The translations under genes were made by a program, and so were the position numbers. From Diaporthe sp. PMI_573 (lineage: Eukaryota; Ascomycota; Sordariomycetes; Diaporthales; Diaporthaceae), in assembly GCA_021399435.1 (NCBI GenBank), contig JAJTUP010000015.1, forward strand, positions 558,001 to 622,000: a DNA stretch of 64,000 bases, written 5' to 3'. How positions within the stretch are numbered: position 1 is the first letter of the stretch; each line of letters starts with the position of its first letter. The notes below the pieces were generated by a model. It searched no databases and had not been told where the DNA came from. It saw nothing but the letters and a program-made list of their open reading frames with translations. This document shows positions 55,634 to 64,000 of this stretch, in pieces.

Positions 55634-58600
55634 ATGGACGCCTCCTCAGCTCCCCTCGCCGACTACTTCTGGATTGCCGGCATAGAAGACATATCCTACC
55701 ATGACAATGACCCCGACCCGCGACCTCTGAGCTCCCTCCAGCTCAACGACACCATCAGGGAGGACGCCGAGAACGAGGCTTCTGATACGCTCACCCAGAC
55801 TCCCACCAAGGAGACTGCCCGCCATTCCCGAAGGAGTTCGATCAACCGAATCTCCAGGATCCCTTCCAACGAGAACAATCGGTTCTCCATACAGACGCTG
55901 GGGGAAGAAAATGAGGGCAACACCAGAAGTAATAGAAGCAGCGCCACCATACGGGCAGTGCCACCTATCAATGGCGGTAGCGCCGCCGACGAGAGCCCGT
56001 TCAGTCCTATAGAGTCAGCCTCTGGCGAGGGCTCGTCCGCGACCAATGGTGGTGGACAAGGCGTGGGTTTCACAGGTCTTCCAGATTTCGATTTCGACAA
56101 GGCCCTTATGAAGTTTGCCGCGGAGCGAGAGATCTTTTTGGACGATCTGAGTTTCACTGCCGGGGCTAAGTTGCAGGCGCGCCCCCCAATGGTGAACAAC
56201 CCACGCGCGGAGAGAATCAAGGCCGAGGAGGGCGAGCTCAGCGGGAGGATGAGCCCCCTGAAGAGCATCAAGGGAAGCATCCGACGCAAGATTAGTTTTA
56301 GGGATATGAACAGCGTCAAGAGGCAGACTGCTCCTCCTCGAGCACGGCCAGGTAAGAGCTCTCGTTCCCAGGCCATCAGCACAGATCGACGGCTCGCAGC
56401 CGTGTGCTAACATCGTGCCAGCCTCTGTCCGGACAACGAAGCGATTGAGCAATTATAATTCAGTCATTCCGCCCCCAGAACCCCTAAATATGGACCCGGA
56501 CATGCACCCTCTCAAGAGGCGTTTTGAGCCCAAATTACTGGACAGGTATCCCAAAGGCTCAACAGATGAAAAGACTCGAAGGGGGAAGTTCCCGGACTAC
56601 GTGCCCATGTTCGCCTTTCCCAACGACATTCAAGTCGTCTCATCCGACGAGCGCCCGCGGGCCACATGGCACGGCTTTACCATGACCTCTGACGACAACT
56701 CCAAGCTCTACGGGATCACCGTGATCGTGTGGACTGCGTTGACCGCTGACGTCGCTGAGCAAGTCGAGAAGAAGTGCGAATCATGGAGGCAGAAGCACAT
56801 GTCAGACGAGGAGAGGGAGCTGGCAGCCAGTCTGGGAGCCCGCCTCGCGGCCGAGCGTGCACATCTCTCGCAGCTTCTCGCAAAGCTCCCCACCATCCCG
56901 TCTGGTTCTCCCGCTAGGGACCTTCTCGACGATCAGATCAGCACTGTGGAGGAGAAGATCAGCCTCATGACCGAGATGCTGCGGCCCCTCAGGCATGGTG
57001 CCGCGTCAAAAATTGATGGTCTCACAGCAGGGGACACCGGATTATGGACACCACGGGCTTATGGCATATTGGGCCGCGATGTGACCAAGATAACATTTTG
57101 GAAAGACTGGCTCCGGTCAATTATCGTGCCCATGACAGACGGTGCGGTATTGAGGGTGCCGCCGAGCTCGCCCAAGGTCGGACGATGGCAGCCACTCGAG
57201 CACTACGTCGTCAATCTCTGCATCGAGGCCGTCAGCCCCATCAGCTCCAAGACCCAGGTTGAGCTTGGTGTCAGAGAGCTTCGCCTTTACTGCCGTAAGG
57301 AGGCGGTCAACGAGCTGCCCGCCTCGCGCAACATCGACCTTTACGCGCTTTTCAGATGCCTGTCTCTTGAGAACATCGTGGCGTTGTTCGAGTATGCCAT
57401 GTCCGAATCACGGATCATCTTTATCTCATCTTATACGGCGATGCTTCACCTTGCATGCCATGCTCTTGTCAACTTACTGTACCCCCTGAAATGGGCTAGC
57501 GTTTTCATTCCGGTGCTACCGGCAAGACTGCTCTCTGCACTCGACGCCCCATGCCCATACATTGTCGGTATCGAGAGGCGGTACGACAACATCGAACTCC
57601 CCGAAGACGACTATGTCCTTGTGGACCTTGACAGAGACACCATCGACGCCACGTCTCAGCCCCATCGCCTACCCCGGCAGCATCGCAGAAAGCTCTTCTC
57701 CCTGTTGCAAATCGCCGCGCCACACAAGCTGCGCTACGGGGTCACTACTGGTGCGCCCCCGTACGCCATCGAGGCTTTCCCTTACGATGCCTTCTCGGCA
57801 GAGAACGATGGCGTCTTCAACGCCAGCCCAGCGCCTGCCACGTTGGGCAAATGGGTGTCCCAAAATTCATCTACATTCGGCGAACCAGACCAGCCTAACA
57901 GCATTCGAAAACCGATCTTCAATGCCTTTTGTCACGCCAAGCCTGACCACTCGAGGTCTGACAGGCCGGCAACAGCACGATCCGGCAAGACAAGCCCCAA
58001 CTCTTCTGTGTCGCCAGTCTCCATGACGTTCCCGCCGATGCCGACCACGCCAGTGTCACGGACTGATTCGGGATTCGCGGCGTCGGGGACTTTGAAGGAG
58101 AAGCGTTCTGGCCATTTTGATACCAAATCGAGACGTAGTTCGTCCTTTGGTGTGGAACAGCATCCTCCAGTTCATAGGCCTAGCATCCCGGTTCTTAACG
58201 GCCACTCACAAAACCTGTCCGTGTCATCCACTTCTGGGGACTCTCAGTCATCGTACCACACTGGCTATGCACCATCCTCGTACGCACAGTCGACAATTGC
58301 CGCCTCGACTGTGATGCCCAACATGCTTGTTCAACCCGTCGAGAACACGGATACAACAGTATGGGTCGAAGGACACTGCATGGAATGGAACGTCGCAGAG
58401 CGCGATTCAGTTTGCGACATATGCGACGAACGGTCCGAGGGCGATGGACTATTCAAATGCAAGGGGTGTGGCTGTCTGTCCCACAATCGCTGTCTGGGCT
58501 TCGTCTGCCTCGTCTGCCCTGTTGCTTTCCATGCAGACCGAGTTCGCGCCGCCTTTGTGCGCTGCCTTGCCAGCCTGCTGTATACCTATAGGAAGTATAT

Positions 58601-59206
58601 GAGTCGGCCGAACAAGCAGCAGAAGGAAGGGGGCCAGCTTTACGCCTTTGACATGAATGGCTTTATTAGGAGCTTGCCGTATGACCAACAGGAGTACGCG
58701 ACGATGATGAAAGATACGCAAGGTAAGCACGCGCCCTAGGAGGGAATCAAACATGTCACCACGGCGAATTGTGCTAACGGAACAAAGCTTTCAATGAGTT
58801 CATCCATGAACGAGAGCGGCAGCCCGCGAGCCACCCAGACAACCGACTCTTCGATGAGATCCTGATTGCCAAAAAGGCTCGCGGGCGGCCGATGCTATCA
58901 GCTGGCATATCACGACTTTCGACCCTTAGAGCGAGCCATGGTGCTTCTGGTGGACTACCATCCCCGCGACAACCCAAGCTTACAGGGTTCATGGCCGACA
59001 CGTCGGACCATATGTGGAGGACTGCAGCCGTCCCTGTTCCCAACTCGAAATTTCAGGGCGACTATCGTTCAATCATCACCAGGATCCCCGATAAGCTTGA
59101 TCCAGCTCTCATCAAGGAGCCGCGGTCCATCGCTGGTGCACCGAAGCCTGAGCCGCGGGGCAAGGGGTTTCTAAGGAAAGCGATCGGGAGCAGCAACAAA
59201 GGCTGA
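55634..59206 (+). CDS. DENN (AEX-3) domain protein with C1-type zinc finger
   Basis: Exons 55634-56351, 56422-58722 and 58788-59206 give 1145 aa; both introns have CTAAC branch sites and consistent phase. DENN proteins are exchange factors for Rab GTPases. An acidic, Ser-rich N-terminus (about 1-240) precedes the tripartite DENN module: uDENN around PDYVPMFAFPNDIQVV and FTMTSDDNSKLYGITVIVW, core DENN in NIDLYALFRCLSLENIVALFEY, SRIIFISSYTAMLHLACHAL and YPLKWASVFIPVLP, then dDENN including the last exon (AFNEFIHERERQPASHPDN..FDEI). A linker rich in Ser/Pro carries a C1-like cysteine/histidine finger (H..CDICDERSEG..CKGCGCLSHNRC..CLVC, about 875-930), so membrane or diacylglycerol recruitment is possible. 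Rab partner unknown. Confidence 0.9.
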
Positions 59207-59771
59207 TCAATTGCGGCGCCAACTCACAACGTCTGTAATTATTGAAAGGAGACGGCAGTCGATTTGCTGTCCTTGGGAATTGGGCTGCTGGGAAGCAATG
59301 CCCACCCTCGGAGAAGTAGCTACCACCAATAGTACTATAGGAGACCACTGGATCGAATTTGGAGAGACCTATCTCAGGGTCACCGAGGAAGAGATAGGAA
59401 TGGTCTTGGAAGAGCCGAGCTCGCCAAGTTGCTTTGCATGAGAAGGTTGTTTGGATCAGAGCCAGGCTGAGAGAATGGCATTGTCATTTACGAAGTGCCC
59501 ATGTACAAGTAGGTGGATATTTTAAAAGTGGGAGGTGGCCTTTGAAAGGCCGGCAAGGGAAAGCGCCATCTGTTGAATAAAATGCATTCAGACAGGCTGG
59601 ATTCTGGTAGTATTGGCAATGATAAGAGCCGAGAGAATTCGGTTGTTCTGTTGTCACATGAGTTTCATTCGTGCCTTGTGAAGCAATATTGACCCGGAAC
59701 GAGCGTATCAACAGGCAGGTCAAGTAACGGGCTGTATCACACTAAACACGCGTTACTCGTCTCCAAGCCTG
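59207..59771. other. Convergent intergenic region DENN / TRAPPC13
   Basis: 0.56 kb between two 3' ends; only short ORFs, no gene seen. Confidence 0.5.
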
Positions 59772-60997
59772 TCATGTGATATGTCTGGTGCCAAGCTTGT
59801 TCGTAGCAAGATAGCCCCTTTGGCCCATCTCGGTCCTCCACCCGATGCCCAGGATGCCAAACAGGACCTTGCCATCCTGCTCCTCGACACCTGGCCCGCT
59901 GCCCGGCGAGTCCTCCTCCTCGATCACGAAGCACACCTGCTCCACCTCGCCCGGGTGCAACACCGGCCGCGGGGACCCGCCCGCCTCCCAGTTGCAGTCG
60001 CGGTACGACAGCCCGGGCTCGAGCTGTAGTGCCACGCGCTCCAGCTCGGTGGTGTCCTCGGAGCAGTTCTCCAGCTGCGCCTCGAGGACCCACCGCCTGC
60101 GCTTCCTCCCCGCCGCCTCGTTGCCCTCCCCCGTGGCCTTGTGCTCGGCGGCGGCGGCTGACACCTCGTCAGTTCCCTCCGGCGGCGGCGGCGGAGGGGA
60201 GCCTCCCGCGGATGCTACCTTGGTTACCGCGGGCGCGAGGGGCGACGCCTTGGTCCGCACGATTAGGCTGGGCTTGCAGATGAACTGGTAGAGCTTGCGA
60301 AAAGTGCGCGTCCGCCCAGAGGTGTCTGTCGCCTCGTAGTACGACACCGTCACGCCCAGGACGTGGTTGCCCTCCTCCTTGAGGTCGAAGTTGACGATCC
60401 GCTGCAGGGTCCTGCCGGGCTCCAGGTCCACGCCCCCGGCCTTGCCGTGCTCGTCGGCAGGGGTGGTGGTGTCTGTGGTGTCGGGTGAGAGGTCGAGCTT
60501 GGTGACGGCTGTCGAGTTCGGTGTCTTCATCTCCGCCTCTATGCGCACGTCGCGGATGTACTTCCTCTGTGGCCGAGGGGCCTCCGCGGAGGAATCACCG
60601 CCGGGCTGTGAGGGCGCCTGAGCGGGCGCCGGCCCGGCAGCCGGCGGCGCCTCGTGGTTGGCGCATAGTGTGCAGCTGAAGGTCTCGCCAACGTATGCGG
60701 ATCCGAAGCTTGGTGGGAGGTTGAGGATGGGGCTGAGGAGGAAGGGCGAGGGGTTGGTGTCGTGTTTTGTGCTGTAGGCGAGGGAGGCTGGGACTGGTGG
60801 TTGGCGAGGTGTTGTTGATGATGATGCGTTTGCGCTTATGGGGTGCTGGGCGACTAAAGATGGGCGAGAGAGTCTGGAAACTGTCAGCTCGGGTTCCGGA
60901 GTCACGAGCTCGGAAGGACTGGCTACCGGAGGACCTTCAAGGAGATGGAGTGAGGTTCCTTGACAGGGTCGTGGGAGGCATAGCGTTGGTGGCTCAT
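59772..60997 (-). CDS. TRAPPC13: TRAPP complex subunit 13 (DUF974)
   Basis: Exons 60997-60927 and 60873-59772 give 390 aa. Exon 1 encodes MSHQRYASHDPVKEPHSISL and joins KVLR to LSRPSLVAQHPI, reconstituting the family's VxRLSRPxL start; the donor is GTAGCC and the branch site CTGAC. Using the unspliced frame from 61019 gives a wrong N-terminus. Conserved blocks are YVGETFSCTLCANHE, QRIVNFDLKEEGNHVLGVTV, RTFRKLYQFI, RWVLEAQLENCSE and the C-terminal GIGWRTEMGQRGYLATNKLG. The fold is beta-sandwich, and the protein is an accessory subunit of the Rab-activating TRAPPIII complex. Gly/Pro/Ala-rich inserts, including a Pro6 run, enlarge loops. Confidence 0.9.
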
Positions 60998-61884
60998 TCT
61001 TGCAGACTAGGGCCAACATAGAGTCTGCTCTAGAGAACGCTGCTCGGATCTAGAAGTGGGTTGACCTGAGGTCATCACCATGGCTCCTTATCGATAAAAG
61101 CTCCGTGGCAGCTGGACCCCTATTCCGAGTCCTAACCCCGCAACAAGGCGCGTGGGGGACCCCCACCCCAAGAGGTACTCCAATATTCCCAGAGGATGCG
61201 GATTGCTCTCTGACTGACTTCACAGCATCCACACGCGGCACCCGGTATCACAACATATGGTTGCCAAGGCTGCCACTCCGATTCCACCACTCGTGGGACT
61301 CCAAGGAGACTGATTTGTACAACCCACACCATGCAAACCATTTGCGAACCACCAGCATGAGCAGCCACGCTGCTCGGTCAACGGCCGCATGCAAGCCTGA
61401 CTGCCTCGCTTGTCGAAGGCGTGCCGTTCCTTGGCTGATATCTGTTCCGTCCCGCAGAATGCCTGATGAGCTCATGAGGTAGGTAGTGACACAAGAAGAG
61501 AGCCAATACCACACCCTGGCGCAATGCGAGTCGTGGGAAGCTGACTCCCGACGCCCTTCACCACCTGGGCGATCGTCCTGGCTCACCCGCTTTAAGAGAG
61601 AGCCAGCCCAACTTGCAGCTGCCTGCTTTCAGGCGGCCCCCATCTAAGCCGAGGGCGGCGGGGGGCGCTGAAGTTGAGGCTCAAGTGCCTCCCTCTTTCT
61701 CTCTCTGCCCAGGGAGCAGTCTTGTGATACCGTACACAGTATAGCCTCGAAGAATAAATATGTAGGCAAGGCATACTGGACCAGAGCCTCGCGCTCGTGT
61801 TCGACAACCTCCAAGTTTCTTAGAAGCTCGCTACACTAATTCGGACCTCGCAATATTCAAACGCCCATTGGCTTCGCTACGACA
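60998..61884. other. Intergenic region upstream of TRAPPC13
   Basis: 0.9 kb divergent region; no coding frame with family resemblance. Holds the TRAPPC13 promoter. Confidence 0.5.
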
Positions 61885-62325
61885 ATGGTTGTCCAGATGA
61901 TCTACCGCTATAGGCTTACCCAAAACGATTTGAAGAGTTACCTGCAGAAGGCATTCCCTGGCACTCCCATCAACGTTCAGGTAGGTAGATACGGCTGAGT
62001 CCCCCCCCCCAGTATGCCTTGCCCCCAGTACACCCATCTTGCGGTCTAGGGCTTCGGCCTAGGATTTTACACATGTATCTACTGGCCACCTGGGATTTGA
62101 CGTCGCACAATTTACGATCAGTTTGTCCAAGCCATGCGGACGGAGCCCATCGCTTTGCGCAGTCATCTTCCACTCCATCTGCCGTCGAGATTTATTGCTA
62201 TGACCTTACATTCTTGGATGGCTACACTGAATTCTAAGCCTTGCTGTTTCGCCCCTGAAGGCCGAATTCTCGACCTCCTGAATTTTCATGCACAGTTCCA
62301 GATGAGCCTCAAGGAAGAACAATAA
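61885..62325 (+). CDS. Possible small gene, unknown family (tentative two-exon model)
   Basis: Exon 1 at 61885-61980 (MVVQMIYRYRLTQNDLKSYL..PGTPINVQ) ends at a good donor (GTAGGT) at phase 0. Its amphipathic helix-like content looks coding and recalls small fungal proteins of unknown function. Continuing at 62122 after ATCAG gives a frame open to TAA at 62323-62325, about 100 aa in total. The second exon has no recognisable pattern, and other acceptors are possible (62267 region), so only the first exon is reasonably supported. It lies directly upstream of the CorA-like gene on the same strand. Confidence 0.3.
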
Positions 62326-62408
62326 GTAGGAGGAGAGTGCAGTAATGTGAGTTCCACTCCAAATTAGCAAACATCCTTTGGCATTACAAGTCACCGGCAC
62401 AGTCAGAT

Positions 62409-64000
62409 ATGGCCATCAATGCATATGATCAGCTCGTCCAAGCCTGTCGGGAGGCCGATACATGGCCCCTGAAACTGTTACGCAAGCAGCAATTGAATCG
62501 CGTCCTCTGCAACTACCAGCAGCGGCTACATACAGACGAAAGCCGGCTCTTGGACTCAAAACAAGCATCTGTTGAGTTCTGGGAAGCTCCATTTGGTGCA
62601 GAGAGTAAGTATTTGGCCCTGGCCCATTCCGCACAAGTTCTTGCTGACTCTCCGGACAGGATATCAGGGAGAAATAGTCAAGAGCATTGATGAGCTTGTT
62701 CAGCACTTCCATGAGCACGTCTATCACCGTGTGAGGGACCCGAGGAGTCGCCACGTGTAAGGACAAATTAGATATTCCAAGCAGAAGAAGTAACTAACGA
62801 GGGCCCTAGGTTTATATCTGCTCCTCATTCTTGGGCGCCGCTGAGATGCACGCCACAAATGCTTCGCTACCTCTGTAGTTACGAGCAGATGTCGCCAATA
62901 CTCATAGATGTGCTAGCCTCCTTTGGGAGGCAGAAGGCACCTCATGGTTTCCACTCTGCCTCGTTCTGCCAGGATGATTTGACGAAGTCAAGTCCGTCAG
63001 CCCTCGTCGAGATCCCGGAATTTGGCGGATCAGGTCGGGAGCTGAGACACTGCTACAAGCTTCATGGACTAGAGGCCTCGACTTCCACCGGGGCGAGATG
63101 GACCATGCGCCAGACTGCCATCTATCATTCTTTCGATTTGGAAAACGGCCGTGCCATGTGGCTGACTGTCAAGGCTAATAACGAGATCCGGGATAGGATC
63201 AAGGAAGGGAGTGAGTCTCTTGAAGCCATGCGAGCCTCAAATTCTGCCAATCCCGGTTCATCTTTCGCGGCCTGTCTGATCACCCACCTTATTGTTTTTG
63301 ACTGGTGTGCCGAGAACTGGCGACTATATTTGGATGACATCGAGAACGATGCACGAGAAATCCTTGTAAAAGCCAAAAGCACTCCGCTCGAGCCCCTGGG
63401 TGATGAGCTCAACTTTGCTCCCCGACTAATCACCGCCGCCACCATGCCGTCACTAAGGGACAGAGAATCCTCCATGATCTCGAAGCAAGACACGTTGCAA
63501 ACACGAAATGAAGCACAAAATGGCCCCATTCGACTTTTCAGTGAGGCCAGGGCTCGGGTCACAAGACTGCGCACAGCAATGAACGCGATAGTAACTGAAG
63601 TCGAGGTTGAAAAGAGTCGGGAGGCGGACCAGTCTCAAGATGCTCAAGCCGCCCAACGAGAAAGGATATCGAATCATCTGGAGAAGCTGAAAGGCTTCTA
63701 ATTCGCCGAGTTCCAGAGACTGACTTTCTTTTCCGCGAAATTGCAAGAAGCAAAATTAGCTGTGTGCCTCAACCTCGGCGTGTTGAAGGGCACTCGAGAA
63801 TATTACGAACAGAGATGCCAATCGACTCAGTTCCCAACTGCAATTAAAGGATTTTCCGAGTCCAATGGATCTTATGAGTATTTTACTCAAAGGGTTACGA
63901 GCCTCGAGCAAGATCTTGAGGCAAACACCGCCAGGATTGAGGCCCTCATCCTGCTCATCGAAGATGGAAAACGCTTGGTGAGTATCATTTCCGACGTGTA
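62409..64000 (+). CDS. CorA-like Mg2+ transporter-domain protein, 3' end beyond window; possible internal stop
   Basis: Exons 62409-62604, 62660-62756 and from 62810; the joins ..GAE/RYQGEI.. and RSRHV/FISAPHSW are phase-consistent. The region FISAPHSWAPLRCTPQMLRYL, LASFGRQKAPHGFHSASF, IPEFGGSGRELRHCYKL, RQTAIYHSFDLENGRAMWLTV and THLIVFDWCAENWRLYLDDIEND matches, from memory, the N-terminal domain of fungal CorA-like proteins whose C-terminal membrane segments lie further downstream. The frame meets TAA at 63699-63701, but the same frame then continues with family-like sequence (FQRLTFFSAKLQEAK..LGVLKGTREYY..) to a donor at 63978. Either a 120-nt in-phase intron (63591-63710) removes the stop, or the gene carries a nonsense mutation. 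Confidence 0.7.

Overview
The window is nuclear DNA of a filamentous ascomycete (Pezizomycotina, most likely a Sordariomycete). The evidence is dense protein-coding genes on both strands, short introns (about 50-120 nt) with GTANGT-type donors, CTAAC/CTGAC branch points and CAG/TAG acceptors, and typical fungal housekeeping genes. No rRNA, tRNA, CRISPR, phage or intact transposon was found. Exon joins were worked out by hand from splice motifs, reading phase and family knowledge; none was tested against RNA.

Layout. 0-5 kb: the 3' end of an unknown gene, a small unknown gene, a secreted tyrosinase and a small single-pass membrane protein. 5-9 kb: a tricalbin (ER-plasma membrane tether). 11-12.5 kb: a bHLH transcription factor. 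15.7-19.6 kb: a TMEM135-like membrane protein and an intronless beta-helix protein whose closest relatives, as I recall them, are actinobacterial. 21.8-28.5 kb: GET2, SEC31 and a small RRM protein. 28.7-33.2 kb: a B12D/NDUFA4-like mitochondrial protein divergent from COX12, then SDE2 divergent from ribosomal protein S10. 35-38.3 kb: a zinc alcohol/polyol dehydrogenase and a DUF3712 protein. 41-50 kb: a HECT (Hul4-like) ubiquitin ligase, mitoribosomal mL61 divergent from the circularly permuted GTPase GEP3, and the PP1 inhibitor YPI1. 50-55.6 kb: a long gene-poor stretch. 55.6-61 kb: a DENN-C1 protein and TRAPPC13. 61.9-64 kb: a poorly supported small ORF and a CorA-like transporter-domain gene cut by the window edge.

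Functional themes. Several genes serve membrane traffic and contact sites (tricalbin, GET2, SEC31, DENN, TRAPPC13) or mitochondria (B12D-like, COX12, mL61, GEP3). The four mitochondrial genes form two head-to-head pairs with intergenic promoters under 400 bp. I see no secondary-metabolite cluster and no clearly new multi-gene system. The most interesting signals are a 3-nt microexon in COX12 beside a 16-nt microexon in its divergent neighbour, the bacterial-like intronless beta-helix gene, and an in-frame stop in the CorA-like gene that is either an unusual intron or a disabling mutation.
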